A stretch of DNA of 18,285 nt from Candidatus Krumholzibacteriia bacterium (GCA_026387805.1 JAPLKY010000253.1:1-18285), one strand, 5' to 3'. Positions 1-7,436 are shown, numbered from the stretch's first letter. Numbers and translations are program-made. The notes: generated by a model not told the origin, from the sequence alone.

Positions 1-15
1 CACGAGGAGGCACTT

Positions 16-702
16 TTGGGTCAGAAGACTAATCCCATAGGGTTGAGACTCGGAATCAACCGGGCGTGGGATTCCAAGTGGTTCGCGACCAAAAATTTCG
101 CGCACTGGCTGGAAGAGGACGTAACGATCCGCAAATATATCAAGAAGCGTCTCGCGCGAGCGGGCGTCTCGAAGACGGAGATCGAGCGGCGCGGCGACAA
201 GGTGCGCGTGCATATCCACACCGCGCGGCCGGGCATGGTGATCGGGCGGAAGGGCGCCGAGGTCGATTTCCTGAGCGAGGAGCTCTGCCATCTCACGATG
301 AAGGACGTCCAGATCGATATCCGCGAGGTCAAGCGTCCCGAGCTCAACGCGCAGCTCGTCGCCGAGCACATCGCCGGCCAGATCGAGCAGCGCGTCTCGT
401 ATCGCCGCGCGATGAAGAAGGCAATCGGCTCCGCGATGCGCATGGGCGCGCACGGAATCAAGATAAAGACTTCGGGCCGCCTCGGCGGCGCCGAGATGTC
501 CCGCGTCGAAGGGTACATGGACGGACGCGTTCCGCTCCATACGCTTCGCGCCGAGATCGATTTCGCCCGGGCCACCGCGTTCACGACGTACGGGGCGGTC
601 GGCGTGAAGGTCTGGATCTATCTCGGAGAGCTGTTCCCGAAGGATTTCAGGCGCCAGATGAGCGAAGCCGCGATCATAGACGAAAGCTCCCGGCAGCGCT
701 GA
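16..702 (+). CDS. rpsC: 30S ribosomal protein S3
   Basis: S3 is a small-subunit protein at the mRNA entry channel, where it helps mRNA helicase activity and head assembly. The 228-residue product is full length for the family. It opens with the typical MGQKTNPIGLRLG start and carries the KH-domain GxxG loop (VIGRKG, residues 75-80), followed by the conserved C-terminal S3 domain (GVKVWIYLGE). The start is TTG at 16, with a strong GAGGAGG Shine-Dalgarno five bases upstream at 4-10. It is the first complete gene of the window. By family gene order rplV should lie just upstream, but only 15 bases are visible. rplP follows after 28 bases. Confidence 0.97.
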   Translation: MGQKTNPIGLRLGINRAWDSKWFATKNFAHWLEEDVTIRKYIKKRLARAGVSKTEIERRGDKVRVHIHTARPGMVIGRKGAEVDFLSEELCHLTMKDVQIDIREVKRPELNAQLVAEHIAGQIEQRVSYRRAMKKAIGSAMRMGAHGIKIKTSGRLGGAEMSRVEGYMDGRVPLHTLRAEIDFARATAFTTYGAVGVKVWIYLGELFPKDFRRQMSEAAIIDESSRQR

Positions 703-730
703 TGAAGATTGCACAAGGGGTTGATATGTC

Positions 731-1159
731 ATGTTGATGCCGAAAAAAACGAAGTACCGCAAGCAGCAGAGGGGCCGGAGGCGCGGCATGGCGACCCGGG
801 GCGCGAGCATCGACTTCGGTACGTACGGACTCCAGTCCGAGGACCCCGCATGGGTCACGAATCGCCAGATCGAGGCGGCGCGCGTAGCGATCATGCGCCA
901 CATCAGGCGTTCGGGCAAGCTCTGGATCCGCATTTTCCCCGATAAGCCGGTGACGGTGAAGCCGGCGGAGACCCGTATGGGCAAGGGCAAGGGAGCGCCC
1001 GAGTACTGGGTGGCGGTCGTGAAGCCGGGGCGCATCCTGTTCGAGCTCGAGGGCGTGGATCTCGACGAGGCGCGCCGCGCGATGGAGCTCGCCTCCTCGA
1101 AGCTTCCGATGAAGACGAAGTTCGTGCGCAGGGTGGCGACCGGGAAGGTGACCGGCTGA
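731..1159 (+). CDS. rplP: 50S ribosomal protein L16
   Basis: L16 is a large-subunit protein near the A site and central protuberance, needed late in 50S assembly. The 142 residues match the family length. The start MLMPKKTKYRK is canonical, and RMGKGKG (residues 82-88) is the conserved loop near the peptidyl transferase centre. The ATG at 731 was preferred over the in-frame ATG at 737 because MLMPK is the usual L16 N-terminus. AAGGGG at 715-720 is the likely ribosome binding site. The gene sits between rpsC and rpmC as in other bacteria. Confidence 0.97.
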   Translation: MLMPKKTKYRKQQRGRRRGMATRGASIDFGTYGLQSEDPAWVTNRQIEAARVAIMRHIRRSGKLWIRIFPDKPVTVKPAETRMGKGKGAPEYWVAVVKPGRILFELEGVDLDEARRAMELASSKLPMKTKFVRRVATGKVTG

Positions 1160-1221
1160 GACCGGCGCCCGGCGGCGCGGAGATACCAAAGAGGATTTCA
1201 CTAATTCGGACGGTTTGAAGC

Positions 1222-1449
1222 ATGAAGGTAACGGAACTGAGAGAGATGAATCTCGACGAGCTCAAGGTCCGCGAGGAGGAGCTCTCCGAGGAGCTTTCCC
1301 GAATGAAGATCCAGCTTGCCCTGAAGCGGCTCGACAACCCGCTCAAGGCACGCATTGCGCGACGGGACCTCGCGCGGATCAAGACGGTCATTAACGAGAA
1401 GATCCAGACCGGCGTAGCGCCCGGCGCGCAGAGCGGGCACGAGGAGTGA
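1222..1449 (+). CDS. rpmC: 50S ribosomal protein L29
   Basis: L29 is a small two-helix protein at the 50S exit-tunnel rim, next to L23 and the docking site for trigger factor and SRP. The 75-residue product has the L29 pattern: ELREMNLDEL at the start, the RMKIQLALKRLDNP helix turn, and the IARRDLARIKTVINE second helix. The final ten residues (GVAPGAQSGHEE region) extend a little past the usual end. The stop TGA at 1447-1449 lies two bases before the rpsQ ATG, and the 3' end GAGGAG doubles as the rpsQ Shine-Dalgarno, so translation of the two is probably coupled. Confidence 0.95.
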   Translation: MKVTELREMNLDELKVREEELSEELSRMKIQLALKRLDNPLKARIARRDLARIKTVINEKIQTGVAPGAQSGHEE

Positions 1450-1451
1450 AG

Positions 1452-1709
1452 ATGGAGACAAGAAAGCCCAGAAAAACCATTGTCGGGCGCGTGGTGAGCG
1501 ATTCGATGAACAAGACGATCGCGGTTTCGGTCGAGCGCATCTTCCAGCATCCGCTGTACAAGAAGATGATAAAGCGCACGGCGAAGATCTACGCCCATGA
1601 CGAGGAGCGCGCGGCCCACGCCGGCGACCTCGTGAAGGTTATGTCCACGCGGCCGATCAGCAAGATGAAACGCTGGCGGGTCGTTGAGATTCTGGAGAAG
1701 GCGAAGTAG
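1452..1709 (+). CDS. rpsQ: 30S ribosomal protein S17
   Basis: S17 is a primary 16S rRNA binding OB-fold protein of the 30S body. The 85-residue product shows the family signature GRVVSDSMNKTIAVSVER near the N-terminus, HPLYKK, and the final STRPISKMKRWRVVEIL. The ATG at 1452 was chosen because GAGGAG (1441-1446) lies five bases upstream. A GTG at 1446 in the same frame would overlap the end of rpmC and lacks a site as good. The stop overlaps the TAGGAG that serves rplN. Confidence 0.95.
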   Translation: METRKPRKTIVGRVVSDSMNKTIAVSVERIFQHPLYKKMIKRTAKIYAHDEERAAHAGDLVKVMSTRPISKMKRWRVVEILEKAK

Positions 1710-1721
1710 GAGTACACGACG

Positions 1722-2090
1722 ATGATACAGACGTATACCATGTTGGTGGTCGCCGACAATTCCGGCGCGAAGAGCGTCCGCTGCATCCGTGTGATGGGCG
1801 GATCGAAGCGGCGGTACGCGGGCATCGGCGACATCATCGCCGCCAACGTCAAAATGGCGATCCCGGGCTCGGCGATCAAGAAAGGGCAGGTCGTCAAGTG
1901 CGTGGTCGTGAGAACCCGCAAGGAGCTGAGAAGGAAGGACGGCACCTATATCCGCTTCGACCAGAACGCGGCGGTGCTCATCAACGATCAAAAGGAGCCG
2001 ATCGGCACGCGAATCTTCGGGCCGGTGGCGCGCGAGCTCAGGGAGAAGAAGTTCATGAAGATCGTCTCCCTGGCCCCGGAAGTCATTTAA
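1722..2090 (+). CDS. rplN: 50S ribosomal protein L14
   Basis: L14 binds 23S rRNA and forms intersubunit bridge B8 with 16S rRNA. It is also the platform for RsfS silencing. The 122 residues equal the family standard exactly. Recognisable parts are MIQTYTMLVVADNSGAKSV at the start, the GDII..VK strand, VVVRTRKELRRKDGTYI in the middle and GTRIFGPVARELREKKFMKIVSLAPEVI at the end. The ribosome binding site AGGAG overlaps the rpsQ stop. The first gene of the classical spc part of the cluster starts here, but no new promoter is visible in the 12-base gap. Confidence 0.98.
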   Translation: MIQTYTMLVVADNSGAKSVRCIRVMGGSKRRYAGIGDIIAANVKMAIPGSAIKKGQVVKCVVVRTRKELRRKDGTYIRFDQNAAVLINDQKEPIGTRIFGPVARELREKKFMKIVSLAPEVI

Positions 2091-2107
2091 GGAAACGGGA
2101 AGCCACA

Positions 2108-2437
2108 ATGAAAATCAAGAAGAACGATCTCGTAAAGGTAATCTCGGGCAACGCCAAGGGTTCGGAAGGCAAGGTGCTCAAGGTGTTCCCCGAAGCCGGC
2201 CGCGTAATCGTCGAGAAGATCCACCTCATCAAGAGACATACGCGGAAGCAGCAAGGCCGGGGGGGAGGACAGCAGGGGGGCATCGTGGAGAAGGAAGCTC
2301 CCATCCATATCTCCGACGTGATGCTCGTGTGTCCGAAGTGCGGCAAGCCGACGAGGACGTCCGTCATCATTCTCGGCGACGGGAGCAAGGCGCGCAAGTG
2401 CAAGAAATGCCAGGAGATGTTGAGCGATCAGAACTGA
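2108..2437 (+). CDS. rplX: 50S ribosomal protein L24, zinc-ribbon form
   Basis: L24 is an assembly initiator protein of the 50S subunit with a KOW domain. The 109-residue product starts MKIKKNDLVKVISGNAKG, the KOW core, and carries two Cys pairs, CPKC at 75-78 and CKKC at 98-101, the zinc-ribbon-like tail retained in many but not all bacteria. The middle is Gly/Gln-rich (QQGRGGGQQGG, residues 48-58) and is encoded by G runs of seven (2259-2265) and six (2275-2280) bases. ATG at 2108 follows GGAAACGGGAAG in the rplN-rplX gap. Confidence 0.96.
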   Translation: MKIKKNDLVKVISGNAKGSEGKVLKVFPEAGRVIVEKIHLIKRHTRKQQGRGGGQQGGIVEKEAPIHISDVMLVCPKCGKPTRTSVIILGDGSKARKCKKCQEMLSDQN

Positions 2438-2510
2438 CGAGGCGTGACGACGCCCGGACGGCGAGCGGCGCGTCCGAAACGGGAACGGAGAAACGGAAAC
2501 GGTGAACGTG

Positions 2511-3071
2511 ATGGCGAATACGGAATACATGCCGAATATCAAACGCCGGTACCTCGAAAAAGCAGTGCCGGAGATGATGAAGAAGTTCGGTTACAAGAAC
2601 ATCAACCAGGTGCCCCGTCTCGAGAAGATCGTGATCAATATGGGCGTCGGCGACGCGATCACCGACGCGAAGATCCTCGAGGCCGCGGTGAAGGATCTGA
2701 CCTCGATCGCGGGGCAGCGGCCGGCGATCTCGAAGGCAAAGGCCGCCATCGCGGGGTTCAAGCTGCGGGCGGGTATGCCGATCGGCTGCTTCGTCACGCT
2801 GCGGCACGTGCGCATGTTCGAATTTTTCGATCGTCTCGTCAACGTTGCGATCCCGCGAATCAGGGATTTCCGGGGCCTGAGCCCGCGGAGCTTCGACGGA
2901 CGGGGCAACTACTCCTTCGGCGTGAAGGAGCACATCATATTTCCCGAGATCGATTACGACAAGATACTGAAGGTCATGGGCATGGATGTCACGATTGTAA
3001 CGACGGCGAAGACGGACGAGGAAGCGAAAGAGCTCATCCTGCTCCTCGGCATGCCGCTCCGCCAGACCTGA
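2511..3071 (+). CDS. rplE: 50S ribosomal protein L5
   Basis: L5 binds 5S rRNA and, with L18 and L25, builds the central protuberance. The 186 residues match the family. Key stretches are RLEKIVINMGVGDA, GQRPAISKAKAAIAGFKLRAGMPIG, FEFFDRLVNVAIPRIRDFRGL and FGVKEHIIFPEIDYDKI. The ATG at 2511 was chosen with GGTGA at 2501-2505 as a modest binding site. In-frame GTG codons at 2502 and 2508 are possible alternative starts that would add one to three residues. The 73-base gap after rplX holds no clear hairpin. rpsN follows after 21 bases. Confidence 0.95.
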   Translation: MANTEYMPNIKRRYLEKAVPEMMKKFGYKNINQVPRLEKIVINMGVGDAITDAKILEAAVKDLTSIAGQRPAISKAKAAIAGFKLRAGMPIGCFVTLRHVRMFEFFDRLVNVAIPRIRDFRGLSPRSFDGRGNYSFGVKEHIIFPEIDYDKILKVMGMDVTIVTTAKTDEEAKELILLLGMPLRQT

Positions 3072-3092
3072 TACGGAGGAAAGGGAGAATCC

Positions 3093-3278
3093 GTGGCGAA
3101 GAAGTGCTTGATAGCGAAAGCGAAGAGACCGCCGAAATTCAAGGTGAGGGCATATTTCAGGTGCAGCAGGTGCGGACGCCCGCGGGCGTATATGCGAAAT
3201 TTCGGCGTCTGCCGCATATGTTTCCGCGAGCTCGCGCTCGAGGGGAAGATCCCGGGCAACACGAAGGCGAGCTGGTAG
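3093..3278 (+). CDS. rpsN: 30S ribosomal protein S14, zinc-binding type (type Z)
   Basis: S14 belongs to the 30S head near the A and P sites. The 61-residue length is that of the short zinc form rather than the roughly 100-residue zinc-free form. Four cysteines form the zinc site: C24 and C27 (CSRC) and C40 and C43 (CRIC). The GTG start at 3093 is supported by GGGAG at 3083-3087, five bases upstream. Its place between rplE and rpsH is standard. The symbol rpsZ is also used for this form. Confidence 0.96.
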   Translation: MAKKCLIAKAKRPPKFKVRAYFRCSRCGRPRAYMRNFGVCRICFRELALEGKIPGNTKASW

Positions 3279-3327
3279 GTTCGCGGCTCATGGCGATTCA
3301 CGAGGGAGAGTTTGAGGTGATGGCGAA

Positions 3328-3723
3328 ATGATGACCGATCCGATAGCCGACATGATTGTCCGTCTGCGCAACGGGAAAAAGGCGAAAATGGCGCACATCG
3401 ACGTTCCGGCTTCCCGTATCAAGGCCGGGATCGCGAAGATCCTTCTCGATAACGGGTACGTGAAGAACGTGAAGTACATCGACGACAGCAAGCAGGGGAC
3501 GCTCAGGATCTATTACAAATACGACGAGCGGCGCGTGTGCGCGATCGAGGGATTGCGGCGCGTGAGTCTCACGAGCCGCCGCGTGTACGTCCCGAAGGAC
3601 AAGATACCGCGCGTGATGGGCGGCTTCGGCATCGCCGTCATCTCGACCTCGAAGGGGCTCATGACGGACAAGGAGTGCCACGCTCTCGGCGTCGGCGGAG
3701 AGGTTCTTTGCCATATCTGGTAA
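3328..3723 (+). CDS. rpsH: 30S ribosomal protein S8
   Basis: S8 is a primary 16S rRNA binding protein of the 30S platform and, in Escherichia coli, the translational repressor of the spc operon. The 131 residues fit the family: TDPIADMIVRLRNG at the start, the central VPASRIKAGIAKIL and the C-terminal GIAVISTSKGLMTDKEC and GGEVLCHIW. Two ATG codons lie in tandem at 3328 and 3331. GAGG at 3314-3317 serves either. I saw no convincing copy of the S8 operator structure in the preceding rplE-rpsN region, so autoregulation is not shown. Confidence 0.97.
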   Translation: MMTDPIADMIVRLRNGKKAKMAHIDVPASRIKAGIAKILLDNGYVKNVKYIDDSKQGTLRIYYKYDERRVCAIEGLRRVSLTSRRVYVPKDKIPRVMGGFGIAVISTSKGLMTDKECHALGVGGEVLCHIW

Positions 3724-3800
3724 CCGGGCGCGCGCCGGCGAGCGGGGGCGACAGGCTTCCCGGGACTCTGGGCGGGAAGCGACGGAGGTAGAAAGTCGAT

Positions 3801-4349
3801 ATGTCACGAGTGGGAAAATATCCGGTGCCGATCCCGGCGGACGTCACAACCGAGGTGTCGGGCAACGTGATAAAGATCAAGGGGCCCAAGGGTGAGCTCA
3901 CCCGCGCGCTCCATCCCGACATGATCATCGAGGTCGGGGAGGGCACGGTCACCGTGAAGCGTCCGAGCGATTCGAAACTGCATCGATCGCTCCACGGCCT
4001 AACGAGGACCCTCGTCGCGAACATGGTGCACGGCGTATCCCAGGGATACGAGAAGAAGCTCGAGATCGAAGGGGTCGAATACCGCGCCGAGCTCAAGGGA
4101 AAGACGCTCGTGCTGAGCCTCGGGTTCGCCCATCTGATCCGGTACGAGCCGCGCGAGGGGGTCACCATCACGGTTGTCGATCCGAAGAAGATCACGATAA
4201 CGGGGATCGACAAGGAGAAGATCGGCCAGACGGCGGCCGAGATCCGCAAATTCAGGCCGCCCGAGCCGTACAAGGGAAAAGGGGTCCGGTACGCGGGCGA
4301 AGTGGTCAAGCACAAGGCCGGCAAGGCAGCCGTCGGAACCGGCACGTAA
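3801..4349 (+). CDS. rplF: 50S ribosomal protein L6
   Basis: L6 lies near the sarcin-ricin loop at the factor-binding site. The 182 residues match the family. SRVGKYPVPIP opens the protein, followed by the first beta domain with KIKGPKGELTR, HRSLHGLTRTLVANMV, and the C-terminal IRKFRPPEPYKGKGVRYAGE that contacts 23S rRNA. ATG at 3801 is preceded by GGAGGT at 3784-3789. The gap of 77 bases from rpsH is GC-rich and shows no clear terminator. Confidence 0.97.
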   Translation: MSRVGKYPVPIPADVTTEVSGNVIKIKGPKGELTRALHPDMIIEVGEGTVTVKRPSDSKLHRSLHGLTRTLVANMVHGVSQGYEKKLEIEGVEYRAELKGKTLVLSLGFAHLIRYEPREGVTITVVDPKKITITGIDKEKIGQTAAEIRKFRPPEPYKGKGVRYAGEVVKHKAGKAAVGTGT

Positions 4350-4370
4350 GACGAGAGGGAGTCTGGACAG

Positions 4371-4835
4371 GTGAAAAGAGACGTCAATCAAGAGAAGAGA
4401 CACGGCAGGTTGAGACGGCACGAGCGCGTGCGGAAACAGGTGCATGGCACGGCGGCGCGGCCGAGGCTGTGTGTGTTCAGAAGTCTCAACCATATCTACG
4501 CGCAGATCATCGATGACGATTCGGGACGCACGCTCGCCGCGGCGTCGAGTCTCAAGCTCGAGCTGCCGCCCGTTCCGGCGGCACCCGAGAAGGCCCCCGA
4601 GAAGGCCGAAAAGCCCGAGAAGGGGGAAAAGGGGAAGGAAGGCAAGGGCGCAAAGAAGCCGGCCCCGCCGAAGAGCCTCAAGATGAGGCGCTCCTTCGCC
4701 GTCGGCAAGGCGATCGCGATAGCGGCGATCGAAAAGGGAATCAAGGCCGTCGCGTTCGACCGCGGCGGATATCTCTATCATGGAAGAGTCGCCGCCTTGG
4801 CGAAGGCCGCAAGGGAAGGCGGACTCGAGTTCTAA
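4371..4835 (+). CDS. rplR: 50S ribosomal protein L18 with low-complexity insertion
   Basis: L18 binds 5S rRNA in the central protuberance. The ends are canonical: RLRRHERVRKQVHGTAARPRL near the N-terminus, and AVGKAIAIAAIEKGIKAVAFDRGGYLYHGRVAALA at the C-terminus. The protein has 154 residues where about 117-122 is usual. The excess is an insertion at roughly residues 66-101, rich in Pro, Ala, Glu, Lys and Gly, with PEK repeats, in the loop between the AAASSL strand and the AVGK helix. The GTG start at 4371 follows GAGGGAG near 4355-4361. The frame stays open on both sides, so the insertion is not a frameshift. Confidence 0.95.
   Translation: MKRDVNQEKRHGRLRRHERVRKQVHGTAARPRLCVFRSLNHIYAQIIDDDSGRTLAAASSLKLELPPVPAAPEKAPEKAEKPEKGEKGKEGKGAKKPAPPKSLKMRRSFAVGKAIAIAAIEKGIKAVAFDRGGYLYHGRVAALAKAAREGGLEF
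4566..4673 (+). repeat. PEK-rich low-complexity insert within rplR
   Basis: This stretch encodes residues 66-101 of L18 and consists of imperfect repeats built on CCCGAGAAG and AAGGGG units (Pro-Glu-Lys, Glu-Lys-Gly). It splits the usual L18 fold at a surface loop. Replication slippage among these short units would explain how it grew. Confidence 0.6.
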
Positions 4836-4890
4836 TCTAACACGCGCGCGTCCCGATCGGGCGCCGCAACTCACCCGTGGGGGTGTACTG

Positions 4891-5499
4891 GTGAACGGAT
4901 CAGAAAACAGAGATTCAAGAGGATCGAGAGATTCGAGGGACCGCCGGGGGCCGAGAGACGGCCGATCGCCTCGAGACGCGGGCGGCGACATGGCTCCCGA
5001 ATTTCTCGAACAGACGATTCATATCAACAGGGTCGCGAAAGTCGTCAAGGGAGGGCGCCGGTTCAGCTTCAACGCTCTCGTCGCCGTCGGTGACGGCATG
5101 GGCAAGGTCGGGATCGGACTCGGCAAGGCGAACGAGATCTCGGACGCCATTCGCAAAGCGACGGAAGCGGCCAAGAAGGACATGCTCCGCGTTCCGATGC
5201 AGGGCGGTTCCATACCCTACCAGGTGATGGGGATATTCGGCGCCTCGCGCGTGCTCATGAAACCGGCTTCCCCCGGTACGGGCGTCATCGCCGGCGGCGC
5301 CGTGCGGGCCGTGCTCGAGGTGGCGGGCGTGAAGGACATTCTCACGAAGTCGCTCGGATCGAACAACCCGCACAACATGGTGAAGGCGACGATGGCGGGG
5401 CTGAGAAGTATCCGGAGCGCGCGCGACGTGGCGAACCGCCGCGGCATCAGTATCACGAAGCTATTCGGGAAGAAGGAAGAGAAGGGCGCCGCCGAGTGA
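4891..5499 (+). CDS. rpsE: 30S ribosomal protein S5, with Arg/Asp-rich N-terminal extension
   Basis: S5 sits at the mRNA entry site and affects decoding fidelity. The core is clear: INRVAKVVKGGRRFSFNALVAVGD (double-stranded RNA binding fold), GVIAGGAVRAVLEVAGVKDILTKSLGSNNPHN, and ATMAGLRSIRSARDVANRRG. From the GTG at 4891, which follows a G-rich GGGGGTG, the product is 202 residues against the usual 166-170. The extra 33 residues are repeats of Arg, Asp, Ser and Gly. ATG at 4990 (MAPEFLEQT) would give a normal 169-residue protein but has only a weak binding site. The frame is open further upstream into rplR, so the start is the uncertain part. Confidence 0.93.
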   Translation: MNGSENRDSRGSRDSRDRRGPRDGRSPRDAGGDMAPEFLEQTIHINRVAKVVKGGRRFSFNALVAVGDGMGKVGIGLGKANEISDAIRKATEAAKKDMLRVPMQGGSIPYQVMGIFGASRVLMKPASPGTGVIAGGAVRAVLEVAGVKDILTKSLGSNNPHNMVKATMAGLRSIRSARDVANRRGISITKLFGKKEEKGAAE

Positions 5500-5541
5500 A
5501 GCGATCCGCGCCGGGCGAACGACTGACAGCGAGGAAATGAT

Positions 5542-5802
5542 ATGGCGAAGATGTTGAAAATAACGCAGGTCAAGAGCGTCATCAACTCTCTCTACGACAA
5601 GCACCGTCCCGTCATGGAGGCTCTTGGCTTCACGAAGAACTACCATACGCTCTACAAGAAGGACTCGCCGGCGATCCGGGGAATGATCCACCGGGTGCAG
5701 CACCTCGTGATCTGGGAAGAGCTGGACGAAAAGGACGTCAAGGTTCGTCGGAAGAAGGGGCCGGGATACACGGTCCTCGATAAGGGAACGACAAGGAGCT
5801 AG
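5542..5802 (+). CDS. rpmD: 50S ribosomal protein L30 with C-terminal extension
   Basis: L30 is a small 50S protein, normally about 60 residues. Here residues 4-61 match it: MLKITQVKS at the start, then MEALGFTKNYHT and the signature SPAIRGMIHRVQHLVIWEEL. The reading frame continues to 86 residues with a basic and charged tail (DEKDVKVRRKKGPGYTVLDKGTTRS). ATG at 5542 has GAGGA at 5531-5535 six bases upstream. The stop TAG overlaps the AAGGAG site that serves rplO, five bases before its start. Confidence 0.93.
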   Translation: MAKMLKITQVKSVINSLYDKHRPVMEALGFTKNYHTLYKKDSPAIRGMIHRVQHLVIWEELDEKDVKVRRKKGPGYTVLDKGTTRS

Positions 5803-5807
5803 ATACA

Positions 5808-6290
5808 ATGAAGCTGAGCGAAGTCAAATCCGCCAAGGGCGCAACGAAGAAGAGCAAGCGGGTCGGGTGCGGCCCCGGTTCGGGACACGGACGGTATTCA
5901 ACGCGCGGTTGCAAAGGCCAGAAGGCGCGCTCGGGCGGCAGCATCCCCGCATGGTTCGAAGGCGGGCAGATGCCGCTCCAGCGGCGCATTCCGAAGCGGG
6001 GATTCGTCAATATCTTCAAGACCCATTACCAGGTCGTGAACCTCGATTCCCTGAACGCGTTCGCGGCGGGCTCGAAGATCAACCGCGGCGTCCTCGTCGA
6101 GGCGGGTCTCGTGCGGAAGGCCGCGGATCCGGTGAAGATCCTCGGGCGGGGAGCGTTATCCGTGGCTCTCGACGTCGAGGTCGACGCGGTGAGCCTTACG
6201 GCCGCGGAGGCTATCGCCAAGGCCGGCGGAACGATTCGTCTTCTTTCGGGCGAACGCGTGCCGGGGACTGACAATCGGGAGAAAGAGTAA
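5808..6290 (+). CDS. rplO: 50S ribosomal protein L15
   Basis: L15 is a late-assembly 50S protein. The 160 residues show the Gly-rich basic N-terminus typical of the family (GCGPGSGHGRYSTRGCKGQKARSGG), GGQMPLQRRIPKRGF in the middle and the C-terminal globular part (VKILGRGALSVALDVEVDAVSLTAAEAIAKAGG). The stop TAA shares its last base with the secY ATG (TAATG), pointing to translational coupling with the secretion gene, a common feature of the spc operon. Confidence 0.96.
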   Translation: MKLSEVKSAKGATKKSKRVGCGPGSGHGRYSTRGCKGQKARSGGSIPAWFEGGQMPLQRRIPKRGFVNIFKTHYQVVNLDSLNAFAAGSKINRGVLVEAGLVRKAADPVKILGRGALSVALDVEVDAVSLTAAEAIAKAGGTIRLLSGERVPGTDNREKE

Positions 6291-7424
6291 TGTTTAAGAA
6301 GCTTCAGGATATATTCAGCATTCCCGAGCTCAAGAGGCGGATCTTCTTCACGATGGGGCTGCTCATCGTGTACCGGATCGGCGGCCATATCACGACGCCG
6401 ATGGTGAACCCGGCGGCGCTCAAGGCGTACTTCGCGAGCCAGCAGGGCACGATCTTCGCGCTGTACGACCTCTTCGCGGGAGGGAACTTCAGCCGCGTGA
6501 CGATCTTCGCGCTCGGCATCATGCCGTACATCAGCGCGTCGATCATCATCCAGCTGCTGCAGGCCGTTATCCCGTACTTCGAGAAGCTCGCCAAGGAGGG
6601 GGAGGAAGGGCGGAAGAAGATCACGCAGTATACCCGGTACGGAACGGTCGCCCTCTCGATCATCGCTCATCATCATGATCGGCATCATCGCGAGGTATCC
6701 CGGCGACGTCCTCGATACGTGGCGTGCCATTCAGATCGGCACGCTCTCGCCGCTCAGACTCGTGCTTCTCATTCTCATCATGGTGGTCGTGATCGCGGGC
6801 GTCATTCTCATCACGCAGGGGCAGCGCCGCATCCCGGTCCAGTACGCGAAGCGCATCGTCGGGCGGCGCGTCTATGGGGGCAAGGCCCAGTACATTCCGC
6901 TCCGCGTCAACACGGCGGGCGTCATTCCGATCATCTTTGCGCAGTCGATCATGATGTTCCCGAGCACGATCGCGGCGTTCTTCAGGGAAAACGAGTTCAT
7001 GGGGGCCATCATGTCGGCCCTGAGCCCCTACGGGCTGCTCTACAACTCGCTTTACGCCATCATCATCATCTTCTTCACGTACTTCTATACGGCGATCATC
7101 CTGAACCCCGTCGATCTCGCCGAGAACATGCAGAAGTACGGCGGATTCATTCCGGGCATCCGCCCCGGAAAGCGTACGAGCGATTACATAGACCGGATAC
7201 TCACCCGCGTGACGCTTCCGGGAGCGATCTTCCTCGCGTTCATCGCGGTTCTGCCCGACGTTCTGATCAAGCAGGGCAAGCTGCCGTTCTACTTCGGCGG
7301 CACGGGACTCCTCATCGTGGTCGGCGTGATGCTCGACACGCTCCAGCAGATCGAGACGCACCTCCTGATGAGGCACTACGACGGATTCATGAAGAAGGGA
7401 CATCTGCAGGGCAGACGGTTCTAG
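6290..7424 (+). pseudogene. secY: Preprotein translocase subunit SecY, disrupted by internal deletion and frameshift
   Basis: SecY is the ten-helix channel protein of the Sec translocon in the inner membrane. The first 124 codons from ATG 6290 match it: ELKRRIFFTMGLLIVYRIG (TM1), FALGIMPYISASIIIQLL (TM2), and GRKKITQYTRYGTVALSII (start of TM3). The rest is in another frame from about 6663: SLIIMIGIIARYPGDV (TM5 region), QRRIPVQYAKRIVGRR, NTAGVIPIIFAQSIMMFPSTIA, FIPGIRPGKRTSDYI and YFGGTGLLIVVGVMLDTL. Compared with E. coli SecY about 55 residues are absent (end of TM3, TM4, and the loop with LMWLGEQITERGIGNGI). The deletion should be 3n+2 bases. The sum of codons is only about 377 against 430-445. 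The right side starts within ATC repeats near 6659-6677, so misassembly or real deletion is possible. Confidence 0.9.
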
Positions 7425-7436
7425 GAGGTTCCAGGC

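Noticed and set aside
3320..3331. A three-codon minigene (ATG GCG AAA TGA) overlapping the rpsH start
   Set aside because: The purine-rich site is too close to that ATG and better placed for rpsH; such short frames occur by chance.
6655..6680. Programmed frameshift in secY
   Set aside because: No slippery heptamer or downstream structure was evident, and a frameshift alone would still leave TM4 missing.
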